Source of the DNA: an uncultured Marinicella sp.
GTDB taxonomy: Bacteria; Pseudomonadota; Gammaproteobacteria; Xanthomonadales; Marinicellaceae
Assembly (NCBI GenBank): GCA_947502925.1
Contig: CANNBS010000001.1
Coordinates: forward strand, 496,001 to 560,000
Direction of reading: 5' to 3'
DNA: 64,000 bases
The position numbers were made by a program, and so were the translations under genes. Positions 52,318 to 61,187 of this stretch are shown one piece after another. The notes beneath the pieces are model-generated. The model was not told where the DNA came from and did no database searches. It saw nothing but the letters and a program-made list of their open reading frames with translations. Numbering within the stretch: position 1 is the first letter of the stretch; each line of letters begins with the position of its first letter.

Positions 52318-54558
52318 TTAATCCATGCCTGATCGGAAAATATAGTCAGGCTTAAGCACCATATTAAGTCCTGATATATTGTAGGTGCCGCCCAGGACTA
52401 TGGGTGTGGCAGTTAACGGATCGCATTGACCGTTAAAACAATAACCCCCGCCATATTTCACATCGACCATGCCACCGCGGCCCTGAGTGACCATATAATA
52501 GGTATCCGCGGGAAATCCGGATGTTGTCCAGTGACCGTCTATGTCCGTTTCATAACCGCCATAGAATTCTCCCTGGCTGTTATAGACATTGACGCGGGTA
52601 TTGGCCACGCCGGTGGTTGTTTCGCTGTGAATCAGCCGGCCTGAAAAGGTGCCGCCATCGGGTAAGTCGAATAAATACTGGGGCGCCCCTTTAAACCCGG
52701 CATCCGGACTGCCACCCAGCACAATCGGTGTGCCGGTGGTGACATCACAAGCCGAACCGGGACAGTTTAAATTATTATACAAAATATCCACCCAGGAGCC
52801 GACCGCAGTCGGACGTAATCCCATAAAGGGCAGATTTGAACCATTGTTTGTTTTGGCATAATAAGTACCGGCCGGTAAACCCGATACGGTGAAATCGCCA
52901 TTAACATCAGTGGTGGCCCAATGGGCAAAGACGCCCATGCTGTCATAAACCAGCACATGAACATTTTCAAGTGGTAAAGCTGTACCTAAATCGGTGATCG
53001 TACCAGAAAAATCAAACCCCGTATCTAAAGCGAAATCAATATTCGGTGTTGTTGCACTGACTGCCACAGTCACATCTGTTGTCGTTAAATCACAAGTGAT
53101 GCCCGGACAATTAATATTACCCGCTGAATTGTATTTTTCCATCACATAACCGGGCGTAAACTGACCATGGAACATGGTACCGGTTCTCACCGCATAACTA
53201 CCTGCCGGCATGGCCCGGGCAGATTCATAATTGCCGGTGTTTGGGTCAACAATGGCACCACCAGCCACATTGCCGGCGGCATCATAGAACTGCAGATATT
53301 GATTGTTATCATTGATAGGCAGCCCGCTCAGTGCATCGGTGACATTGCCGCTGATTTTTCCACCCTCCTCTAACAGGAAATTCACACCAAGTCGCTGTTC
53401 TCCGGGACCCAAATTAATCGGGGTACCGCCGGCGCCGCGGTCACAGCCGGACCAGGGACAGTGGATATTGGCATACAATTCACGGATATAAAAATCCTTG
53501 CCCCAATCACCACCCTGAGCAAAGTAAGTGCCCGGTAATAAGCCACCAATCGTGTAGCTGCCGGTGGCGCTCGGATCTTGCAGAACACCCTCAATAAGTT
53601 GAGATGACATCAGGTAATTGGTTTCATTAAAAATCATCACCAGGCTATAGTCCTGCAGTGGGTTTACAGAAACATTGCCGAGCACCTTTCCTTGAATGCT
53701 GGCACCGACATCGAGGGTAAAATCAATACCTGATTGGGTAAAGCCGTTGCTCAGATTCACCGGGCTACCCATGCCGTCGTAGGCCAATGAATAACAGACA
53801 TTGCATTGAATATTATTATACACTTCAGGAATATGTAAATTAACATCATAATTCGCTGTTAAATACACATGATAAGTACCCCCTGGAATCCCCCGAACGG
53901 TGTAATTGCCCAGGCCATCGAAGGTGGCCAGTGTGAACCAACGAAAAGTAGGGTCTCCGGGTTTGGTGATTTCTACATTCAGGGTTTCCACCGGGTTGCC
54001 GGTACCGGTTTCGACCATTTGTCCGGTTAAAGTGGCGCCAATGGTTAAGTTTAGGTTGTGCCCCCCAGAGATGACACCGCTGCCTAAATTGATAACAGCC
54101 TGTGGTGGAATTTCGCAATAATTGCAAAACTGGGTGCCGGTATTAGACCAAATGGCATCCACATAGTCATCCGTGTAATCAAAAACAGCTATATAATAAT
54201 CCCCGGCCGGTAGGTTTGTAAAAGAATACTGACCGCTTGGGTCTGTTATTTGAAAATCCACTAAATTATCGTCATTGGCGTCAAGCAATCGGACGTCAAT
54301 ACCACCGATGCCCACAGCCGCATTCAAAACCTGGCCGCTGATTCCGGAGGTGCCCCGTGGGCCCATGGTTTGATGCCTTTGTGAGGGTATCCGGCTTGTT
54401 AACTGACGCGATTTGAATTGAAAATCCCGTTCAGAAATATAATTTTCAAGCCTCAGTTCTTTTAAAAGTTCTAATTGCTGTTCAGCCGATAACCCGGATT
54501 TTGCCTGTACCAAACCGGTTACAAAGATTAATGTCAGAATATATAATAATTTTTTCAT
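52318..54558 (-). CDS. Secreted Cna-B/carboxypeptidase-regulatory-like repeat protein 2
   Basis: About 746 residues from MKKLLYIL, with signal peptide LTLIFVTGLVQA-KS. Helical start (LSAEQQLELLKELRLENYIS), then the same series of beta-sandwich domains as its neighbour. Cysteine pairs: CNYC, CNVC, CPWSGC, CPGITC, CPGSAC and CFNGQC, six here against five in paralogue 1, whose first junction lacks them. It ends in the identical KPDYIFRSGMD. GAGAGGA precedes the ATG. Both paralogues are antisense to the flanking kynurenine genes. The product is probably exported; its role is unknown. Confidence 0.88.
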   Translation of the reverse strand: MKKLLYILTLIFVTGLVQAKSGLSAEQQLELLKELRLENYISERDFQFKSRQLTSRIPSQRHQTMGPRGTSGISGQVLNAAVGIGGIDVRLLDANDDNLVDFQITDPSGQYSFTNLPAGDYYIAVFDYTDDYVDAIWSNTGTQFCNYCEIPPQAVINLGSGVISGGHNLNLTIGATLTGQMVETGTGNPVETLNVEITKPGDPTFRWFTLATFDGLGNYTVRGIPGGTYHVYLTANYDVNLHIPEVYNNIQCNVCYSLAYDGMGSPVNLSNGFTQSGIDFTLDVGASIQGKVLGNVSVNPLQDYSLVMIFNETNYLMSSQLIEGVLQDPSATGSYTIGGLLPGTYFAQGGDWGKDFYIRELYANIHCPWSGCDRGAGGTPINLGPGEQRLGVNFLLEEGGKISGNVTDALSGLPINDNNQYLQFYDAAGNVAGGAIVDPNTGNYESARAMPAGSYAVRTGTMFHGQFTPGYVMEKYNSAGNINCPGITCDLTTTDVTVAVSATTPNIDFALDTGFDFSGTITDLGTALPLENVHVLVYDSMGVFAHWATTDVNGDFTVSGLPAGTYYAKTNNGSNLPFMGLRPTAVGSWVDILYNNLNCPGSACDVTTGTPIVLGGSPDAGFKGAPQYLFDLPDGGTFSGRLIHSETTTGVANTRVNVYNSQGEFYGGYETDIDGHWTTSGFPADTYYMVTQGRGGMVDVKYGGGYCFNGQCDPLTATPIVLGGTYNISGLNMVLKPDYIFRSGMD

Positions 54559-54737
54559 GGTTCCTCTCCCAAAAATAAGCCTCACATGAGACGTTCTATT
54601 GATTATATAACGATATAAAGCGTTGAAACCTGACATATTAATACAAAATTTAAAAATGCGATGTCAGTCATGTTTTTAAACATGTCATATTCATTGTGCG
54701 TTCAAAAGACAAACTCGCGACGATCTGTCTCATCGTT

Positions 54738-54743
54738 TATAAT
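54738..54743 (+). promoter_or_regulatory. -10 hexamer TATAAT upstream of kynU
   Basis: A perfect TATAAT lies 24 nt before the ATG at 54768, in the 209-bp divergent gap with the repeat-protein gene. No good -35 at usual spacing. Confidence 0.4.
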
Positions 54744-54767
54744 TAAATTTTGACTGAAAAAAGACAC

Positions 54768-56033
54768 ATGAAGCACACACTTAAAAACGCCAAAAAACAA
54801 GCCGCACAATATGATCAGGAAGATCAGTTGGCCGTTTATCGAAATCAGTTTCATATTCCGGAAAACGATAAGGGCCCTTTGGTGTATTTTTGTGGCAATT
54901 CATTAGGCTTACAGCCCAAGAATACGGCAAATGCCATGCAATTAGAGATGGATAAGTGGCAAAACGATGCGGTCAAGGGGCATTTCAGTGGGGATTTTCC
55001 GTGGATGACGTATCATGAGTTTTTACAGGAAACCGGGGCTGAATTAGTCGGCGCGAAGCCCTCTGAAGTGGTGTATATGAATTCGCTAACGGCGAATTTG
55101 CACTTTTTAATGGTGAGTTTTTATCGGCCCCAAGGTCAGAAACGAAAAATTCTGATTGAAGATCATGCCTTCCCGTCCGATCATTATGCCGCCGCATCGC
55201 AGGTGGATTGGCATGGTTTGGATGTTGATAATGACCTGTTGTTATTAAAACCACGCAAGGGTGAAGACACCTTACGAACTGATGATATTTTAAGCACCAT
55301 AGACGAACACGCCGATCAACTGGCGCTGATTTTATTGCCGGGTGTGCAGTATTACACCGGTCAGGTTTTAGATATGAAAGCCATCACTGAAAAGGCTCAA
55401 CAACATGGTATTGCCGTGGGTTTTGATTTGGCCCATGCCACCGGAAACCTTGAGATGGCGTTACATGATTGGGGGGTGGATTTTGCGGCCTGGTGTTCTT
55501 ATAAATACCTTAATAGCGGGCCCGGTGCGGTGGCCGGTGCCTTTGTGCATGAAAAGCATCATGGTGAAAAATTACCGAGATTACAGGGCTGGTGGGGGCA
55601 TGAAAAAAATACCCGTTTTGATATGGATAATGAATTTAAACCGGCACCGGGGGCCGATGCCTGGCAGTTATCGAATCCACCGATTTTATCGCTGGCGGCG
55701 GTGCGGGCATCGCTTGAAGTTTTTAAAGAAGCTGGCGGTATGCAGCCATTAACAGCTAAATCGAAGCAGTTAACCGGCTTTTTGCGACAGATGCTGGAAG
55801 ACTTCTGTGGCGATAAGGTTAAGATTTTAACCCCGACAGAAGCCCAAGGCTGCCAATTGTCCCTGGTGATTAAATCTGATAAACCGGGTAAAGCGGTGTA
55901 TCAGGCCTTAAGCGATGCCGGAATTGTGGTGGACTGGCGCGAACCGGATGTGATTCGGGTGGCACCGGCACCGCTTTATAACAGTTATAACGATGCCTAT
56001 CGTTTTGTCGAAACACTGGTGGCCGAATTATGA
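54768..56033 (+). CDS. kynU: Kynureninase
   Basis: About 421 residues of the fold-type I PLP family. It cleaves (3-hydroxy)kynurenine to (3-hydroxy)anthranilate and alanine. FCGNSLGLQPKN near residue 39, the aromatic-rich FPWMTYHEF, the PLP Asp region GFDLAHATGNLEM and the Schiff-base lysine in WCSYKYLNSGPGA are all present. Length fits the family (about 416). ATG at 54768 is preferred over a TTG 18 nt upstream. Its stop overlaps kmo by 4 nt. Confidence 0.97.
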   Translation: MKHTLKNAKKQAAQYDQEDQLAVYRNQFHIPENDKGPLVYFCGNSLGLQPKNTANAMQLEMDKWQNDAVKGHFSGDFPWMTYHEFLQETGAELVGAKPSEVVYMNSLTANLHFLMVSFYRPQGQKRKILIEDHAFPSDHYAAASQVDWHGLDVDNDLLLLKPRKGEDTLRTDDILSTIDEHADQLALILLPGVQYYTGQVLDMKAITEKAQQHGIAVGFDLAHATGNLEMALHDWGVDFAAWCSYKYLNSGPGAVAGAFVHEKHHGEKLPRLQGWWGHEKNTRFDMDNEFKPAPGADAWQLSNPPILSLAAVRASLEVFKEAGGMQPLTAKSKQLTGFLRQMLEDFCGDKVKILTPTEAQGCQLSLVIKSDKPGKAVYQALSDAGIVVDWREPDVIRVAPAPLYNSYNDAYRFVETLVAEL

Positions 56034-57409
56034 GCGAACGTTCTGAAAATATCGTCATTTTAGGGGCTGGTTTGGTCGGATCACTTCAGGCTTTACTGTT
56101 GGCGCAACAAGGTTACCGGGTGCGGGTCTATGATAAATTAGCCGATATTCGCCGTCAGTCCATGTCCGCCGGACGTTCCATTAACCTGGCGCTGGCTTCA
56201 CGCGGCCGTCATGCCTTAGAACAAGCCGGCGTTCTGGACAAAGCTGAGTCATTGTTAATACCAATGCGCGGCCGGATGCTGCATAACCAAAAAGGCGAGC
56301 AAAAACTTCAGCCATATGGCTCGCGTGAATCAGAAGCCATTTATTCGGTCTCCAGAGCCGGTCTGGTGAGTTTACTGCGGAATGAAGCCGAAGCCACCGG
56401 TTTAGTCACTTTTTATTTTGAGCACAGTTGCGACAGTCTTGACTTCGAAGAAAACCGCTGTCAGTTCAGTCACCGGGAAGCCGATATACACATTGAGTTT
56501 GATTATTTACTGGCCTGTGATGGCGCCGGCAGCATCACCCGCCAGCAGATGCAGCAAAACAGCGACGACAGTTCAGTGTTTAAAAGTGAATTACTGGATC
56601 ATGCCTATAAAGAACTGTACCTGCCACCGGATAAAAACGGTGATTTTCAACTGGATAAAAATGCCCTGCATGTCTGGCCGCGGGATGATTATATGATGAT
56701 CGGACTGCCTAATCCCGGCGGTGATTTTACCCTGACTTTATTTATGCCAAAAACCGGCGCGGTGAGTTTTGAGTCCATTAGTTCGAAAGAAACTTTGCAT
56801 GACTTATTTGATGCACAGTTTGCCGACATCAAGCCGCTTATTACGCATCTGGAAGATGATTATTTTAACAACCCCACCGGTAAGCTCGGTACCGTTCGCT
56901 GTGGGCGGTGGCATCAGAACAATGTTCTGTTGCTGGGTGATGCGGCTCATGCGGTGGTGCCCTTTCATGCTCAGGGCATGAACTGTGGGTTTGAGGATTG
57001 TGTGGCGGTGATGGAGGCCCTGGAACAGAGTAAGCATAACTGGTCGGATTTATTTGCCACCGTGCAAATGGCTCGACAGGTGAATGCCAATGCCATTGCC
57101 GATATGTCGCTGGAAAACTATGTGGAAATGCGGGCTGCCGTGAATGACCCCAAGTTTCACCTGAAAAAACGCATCGCCTTTGCCCTGGAAAAACGCTGGC
57201 CCGAGACTTTTATTCCACGTTATTCTATGGTGATGTTTCACCGTGTGCCTTATGCTGAAGCCTACGCTCGCGGTCGAGTACAAGAGCGTTTATTGAATCG
57301 TTTAAGCCGGGATATGGCGGATGATGCGGATGTTGAATCGGCGCTTGATTTCGATCGTGCCGAACGTCTGATTAAAGGCAGTCTGTCGCCCATTGTTCAG
57401 GAACATTAA
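56030..57409 (+). CDS. kmo: Kynurenine 3-monooxygenase
   Basis: 459 residues of a class A flavoprotein hydroxylase. The FAD-binding GAGLVGSLQALLLAQQGYRV, the mid-protein LLACDGAGSITR and GDAAHAVVPFHAQGMNCGFEDC are intact. It hydroxylates L-kynurenine with NADPH and O2, feeding kynureninase. No strong C-terminal membrane anchor of the eukaryotic type is seen. Coupled to kynU through an ATGA overlap, so the pair is translated together. Confidence 0.97.
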   Translation: MSERSENIVILGAGLVGSLQALLLAQQGYRVRVYDKLADIRRQSMSAGRSINLALASRGRHALEQAGVLDKAESLLIPMRGRMLHNQKGEQKLQPYGSRESEAIYSVSRAGLVSLLRNEAEATGLVTFYFEHSCDSLDFEENRCQFSHREADIHIEFDYLLACDGAGSITRQQMQQNSDDSSVFKSELLDHAYKELYLPPDKNGDFQLDKNALHVWPRDDYMMIGLPNPGGDFTLTLFMPKTGAVSFESISSKETLHDLFDAQFADIKPLITHLEDDYFNNPTGKLGTVRCGRWHQNNVLLLGDAAHAVVPFHAQGMNCGFEDCVAVMEALEQSKHNWSDLFATVQMARQVNANAIADMSLENYVEMRAAVNDPKFHLKKRIAFALEKRWPETFIPRYSMVMFHRVPYAEAYARGRVQERLLNRLSRDMADDADVESALDFDRAERLIKGSLSPIVQEH

Positions 57410-57426
57410 CTAAATATTGACTCATT

Positions 57427-58062
57427 ATGAATCAAGTCAACGAAATTAAACACCCGCTGGTACAACATTTAATCGGTCAACTCCGGGAGCATAACCGTAG
57501 CCCGGCGCAGTTTCGGCCGGTGGTGGACAAGCTGAGTTATTTACTGTGCTATGAAGCCCTTAAAAACTTCGCAACAGTGCCTGAAGAAATCAGAACCTGG
57601 GCCGGTTCGACTGAAGTGGAACGCCTCGGTGATTCAGGCATCACCGTTGTGCCGATTCTGCGTGCCGGTCTGGGCATGCTGAACGGCGTCATGGATTTAC
57701 TGCCGGGTGCTTCAGTTTCAGTGGTGGGTTTTGAACGCGATGAAGAAACCCTTAAGCCGCGGTCATATTATGAAAAATGGGCGCCCAATGTGGCAGATAA
57801 AACTGCTTTAGTCATTGATCCCATGCTGGCTACAGGCGGTACCTTTTTAGCCACGGTTGAACGTTTAAAAGCAGTGGGTTGTGAGCAAATTCATGGTTTG
57901 TTTTTATTGGCCGCACCGGAAGGCCTGGCTGAATTAAAACAGCAACACCCGGATGTCGCCGTGACTGTGGCGGCCGTTGATGATCGTTTAAACGAGCTCG
58001 GTTATATCATCCCAGGCTTAGGCGATGCCGGTGACCGGATATTTAATACGGTCGTTGAGTAA
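57427..58062 (+). CDS. upp: Uracil phosphoribosyltransferase
   Basis: 211 residues. Makes UMP from uracil and PRPP. HPLVQHLIGQLREHNRSPAQF opens it, the PRPP loop is IDPMLATGGTFLAT, and the uracil-binding end YIIPGLGDAGDRIF is intact. It is 17 nt after kmo with no terminator seen, so it may ride on the same transcript though unrelated in pathway. There is no clear ribosome site before the ATG. Confidence 0.97.
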   Translation: MNQVNEIKHPLVQHLIGQLREHNRSPAQFRPVVDKLSYLLCYEALKNFATVPEEIRTWAGSTEVERLGDSGITVVPILRAGLGMLNGVMDLLPGASVSVVGFERDEETLKPRSYYEKWAPNVADKTALVIDPMLATGGTFLATVERLKAVGCEQIHGLFLLAAPEGLAELKQQHPDVAVTVAAVDDRLNELGYIIPGLGDAGDRIFNTVVE

Positions 58063-58785
58063 GTGAATGCTTTTGGTCTGAGCTGCCTGAAATATACTTT
58101 AGGGCCCTTTTTATGGTTACAAGGCCGGCACGTCAGAAAACGCACACCGGTATTACCCGAGCCATACGGTGACCGAACCGGTCAAACAGGTCGTGGCCAG
58201 GCGTTGCGGCTACTTATACTGGGTGATTCATCCGCCGCCGGTGTTGGTGTTGCTGATCAACAAGCCGGCTTATTGGGTCATATTCTTCAGGCGCTGTCAC
58301 CTCATTATCGGGTTGATTATGAATTACGCGCCCGTACCGGCGCAAAAACCCGAGATGCCCTCAATGATTTACAGCAAGCCTTTGATATAGATTGGCCGAC
58401 TCATCGACAGTTTGATGTGGTTGTCACAGCTTTAGGTGTTAACGATGTGACCGGACAGTTGTCTTTAAAAAAATGGCGCAAGCAACAACGAACCCTGATT
58501 GAAACGGTTCATAATCGCTTGCGACCTCAGCTTATGATTGTCAGTGGGCTACCACCAATGCACCTTTTTCCCGCTTTACCGGTTCCGTTACGTTCTTATT
58601 TAGGTGCCTGGGCGCATTTATTTAATCAGAACCTGCAACAGCTAAGTAGCCAATATACAAACACCTCATTTATCGCCGTCAGTGATTTACCGCAACCCTT
58701 AGATGTGGCCAGCGATGGCTTTCATCCCGGTCCCGCCACGTATCAACGATGGGGTCAGGCGGTGGCGGAATTAATTAAACATTGA
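58063..58785 (+). CDS. SGNH/GDSL-family hydrolase
   Basis: 240 residues. Block I LILGDSSAAGVGV carries the nucleophilic Ser (about residue 54), block III ALGVNDVTG the oxyanion Asn, and block V DGFHPGPATY the Asp-His pair. It would act as an esterase, lipase or thioesterase; the substrate is unknown. The start is GTG, immediately after the upp stop. A hydrophobic N-terminal stretch (LKYTLGPFLWL) may associate with membrane, but it is not a clear signal peptide. Confidence 0.9.
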   Translation: MNAFGLSCLKYTLGPFLWLQGRHVRKRTPVLPEPYGDRTGQTGRGQALRLLILGDSSAAGVGVADQQAGLLGHILQALSPHYRVDYELRARTGAKTRDALNDLQQAFDIDWPTHRQFDVVVTALGVNDVTGQLSLKKWRKQQRTLIETVHNRLRPQLMIVSGLPPMHLFPALPVPLRSYLGAWAHLFNQNLQQLSSQYTNTSFIAVSDLPQPLDVASDGFHPGPATYQRWGQAVAELIKH

Positions 58786-58823
58786 TAGAGAAGCCTACAT
58801 GACAGCGCTAACGGATGTGTGTG

Positions 58824-58832
58824 TGCTATAAT
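58824..58832 (+). promoter_or_regulatory. Extended -10 promoter TGCTATAAT
   Basis: A perfect extended -10, 67 nt before the OPT transporter ATG. Same 9-mer as at 36348 and 48735. Confidence 0.55.
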
Positions 58833-58898
58833 TTTTGCCTTTTTGAGCCATCACATAAAGTGGCCAGTTAATTTGTTTAATTAAAATGGGAGATAAGC

Positions 58899-60635
58899 AT
58901 GTCTGAAAACCAAACCGCCGCCGGGCCGATTACCCGTGGGCCTTATCCGGAGCTGACGCCACATGCGGTGATTGTCGGTTATTTCTTAGGTGTTATTCTG
59001 GCCATTTCCATCGGCTATGCCTCTTTAAAACTGGGCTTTTCCATCGAAGGTTCAGAACTGGCTGCGATATTAGGTTTTGGTATTTTGCGCGGGCTGATGC
59101 GCAGGCGTTCGATTGTTGAAAATAATGTCACGCAAACGGTGGCCTCCGGTGTGAACGGCGCGTCTTCAGGCATGATGTTTTCGGTTCCGGCCATCTTTAT
59201 ACTCGGTTACGGCATGGACTTTAATCCCTATGTGCTGACTTTTGGTGCCATTGCCGGGGCGTTTTTGGGGATTGCCTTTATTATTCCGCTGCGTAAACAA
59301 ATGATTGATTATGAGCGCCTGACGTACCCCGGCGGGGTGGCGGTGGCGTCGATTCTGAAATCACCCGGTGCCGGTATCCGTAAAGCCATGTTGCTGGTGG
59401 GTGCCATGGTGTTCTCCGGTGTGGTGCACGTGATTTCACTGGCCTCAGGTGTTGAATACTGGCCTTTATTTGAACAATTAGGTCTGCCTGAATACCTCAA
59501 CGGCACCTGGTATTTATCCTTAATGACCATTGGTGTGGCCTTTATCGCCGGGCGTGGTGGTCTGGCCTTTATTATCGGTGGTTTTGTCTGTTATTGGGTG
59601 CTGGCGCCGTTACTGGATGTCACCGGAATGTTTCCGGTGGTCGATGGTGTGGCGGTAACCGACCCGAATCAGCTGCGACTCATGTTATTCAGACCCACGG
59701 GTATCGGAATGTTGATTGGCGGTGCCATTGTCGGTGTTGTCTTTGCCCTGCCCTTAATCAAATCAGCGATTAAATCCATGCAGTCATCCGGCAAAGATGA
59801 CATGGCCTTAAGCAAAGATGAAATGCCGATTAAACTGCTGTATTTTGCAGTGGTTGGTGCGGCCATTTTATTGGGCGTGATGGCGGTGACGTCAGCCCAG
59901 GAAGTGGGCCTGGCACGCGGTATTTTAATGGCGGTATTGGGCACCTTATGGATCTGGATGGCCGGTATTATTTTATCCGAAGCCATCGGCCGCACCAACT
60001 GGTCACCCTTATCAGGGATGACCTTAATCGCGGTCACTTTATTGATTATGATTACCCAAATGTTCGGTGGCATGAGTACCGGTCCTGCGATTGTGGCGGC
60101 CATTACGGTCGGTGCCGCGACTTGTGTGGCCATGAGTCAGGCCACTGATTTAATGCTGGATTTAAAAACCGGCTATCTGGTCGGCGCCACGCCCCGCCAA
60201 CAGCAATTGGGCCAGTTTATGGGCGCCTGGCTGGGTCCGATAGTGGTGATTATTTTAATTTTTATGCTGCACGAAGCCTTTGGCCTCGGCGGTAAGGAAT
60301 TTCCGGCACCGCAAGGTCAGGCACTGGCATCGATGGTGGAAGGCATCACCGGGGGTGATGTGCCCACGGCTAAGTATATTGCCGGTGCCGTGCTGGGCGG
60401 TTTATTGTCCTTATTGCAAGCCGGTTTAGGTATTACCGTCGGTTTGGGTTTTTACCTGCCGTTTAGCATTGTTCTGACTTACGCCATTGGTACGTTAATT
60501 CGCGAAGTGGTTGATCGCACCAAAGGTAAATCATGGTCAGAAAGTAAAGGCATTCCGATTTCCGCCGGTTTAATCGTCGGTGAAGCTTTGGTCGGTGTGG
60601 GTAACGCCGTTTACGTTATCGCAAGCGCAGGATAA
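58899..60635 (+). CDS. OPT-family oligopeptide transporter
   Basis: 578 residues with about 14-16 hydrophobic segments. Proton-coupled importer of small peptides or metal chelates. The N-terminal TRGPYPELTPHAVIVGYFLG, SIGYASLKLGFSIEGSELAAILG and YERLTYPGGVAVA match the bacterial OPT pattern (equivalent of NPGxxxxKE region not checked). The C-terminus has QAGLGITVGLGFYLPFS. GGAGA precedes the ATG. The 180-residue membrane protein 10 nt downstream is probably its operon partner. Confidence 0.94.
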   Translation: MSENQTAAGPITRGPYPELTPHAVIVGYFLGVILAISIGYASLKLGFSIEGSELAAILGFGILRGLMRRRSIVENNVTQTVASGVNGASSGMMFSVPAIFILGYGMDFNPYVLTFGAIAGAFLGIAFIIPLRKQMIDYERLTYPGGVAVASILKSPGAGIRKAMLLVGAMVFSGVVHVISLASGVEYWPLFEQLGLPEYLNGTWYLSLMTIGVAFIAGRGGLAFIIGGFVCYWVLAPLLDVTGMFPVVDGVAVTDPNQLRLMLFRPTGIGMLIGGAIVGVVFALPLIKSAIKSMQSSGKDDMALSKDEMPIKLLYFAVVGAAILLGVMAVTSAQEVGLARGILMAVLGTLWIWMAGIILSEAIGRTNWSPLSGMTLIAVTLLIMITQMFGGMSTGPAIVAAITVGAATCVAMSQATDLMLDLKTGYLVGATPRQQQLGQFMGAWLGPIVVIILIFMLHEAFGLGGKEFPAPQGQALASMVEGITGGDVPTAKYIAGAVLGGLLSLLQAGLGITVGLGFYLPFSIVLTYAIGTLIREVVDRTKGKSWSESKGIPISAGLIVGEALVGVGNAVYVIASAG

Positions 60636-60644
60636 AGGAGATAA

Positions 60645-61187
60645 ATGATGAAAAATATAGCTTTTGGATTTGTGGTACTGGCATTTTTAGGCGGGGCTTT
60701 TTTAACGTCTTTGGACGAAGAAACGGTTAACTGGACCTATTTTGTGCCGGTGATGGTGCTTGGTTTTATCGGTGCTTTTATTTATAAACATGAGGCCAAT
60801 AAAGCCGCCACCCATGGTGATGTACTGAAAAATAATATGGCGGTTTTGGATCAGTCTTTACATAACATCGCCAGAAACCTGGTTGAACTCGATGGTAACA
60901 AAGACGCCATTCCCACCTATGAGATGCGCTTTGAAATTGACCGTTTATTTCGCGAGGATTTAATGCAGTTTGCTGATGCCCGGGAAAGTATTAAGCATCT
61001 TTACGGCGTGCAGGCTTATGCCGATGTGATGAGCTCATTTGCTGCCGGTGAGCGCTATATCAACCGTATCTGGTCAGCTTCAACCGATGGTTATGTGGAT
61101 GAAGTGCTGTTATACGTCTCGAAAGCCAACAACCAGTTCGAACATGCTCGAGAAGTGTTTGACGCGGCGCGAGTGCAAAAGACTTAA
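60645..61187 (+). CDS. Uncharacterised membrane-anchored protein linked to the OPT gene
   Basis: 180 residues. Two N-terminal helices (about 4-20 and 31-45) with a short loop precede a long helical soluble domain (about 50-180). KAATHGDVLKNNMAVLDQSLHNIARNLVELDG suggests a coiled coil. I recognise no named family. AAGGAG precedes the ATG and only 9 nt separate it from the OPT stop. It could be an accessory or regulatory subunit of the transporter; that rests only on adjacency. Its 3' end overlaps the convergent SDR gene by 4 nt. Confidence 0.85.
   Translation: MMKNIAFGFVVLAFLGGAFLTSLDEETVNWTYFVPVMVLGFIGAFIYKHEANKAATHGDVLKNNMAVLDQSLHNIARNLVELDGNKDAIPTYEMRFEIDRLFREDLMQFADARESIKHLYGVQAYADVMSSFAAGERYINRIWSASTDGYVDEVLLYVSKANNQFEHAREVFDAARVQKT

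Noticed and set aside
59669..60133. 154-codon minus-strand frame opposite the OPT transporter
   Set aside because: Shadow of a hydrophobic gene; composition (Thr/Pro/Ile runs) and lack of a start signal argue against it.
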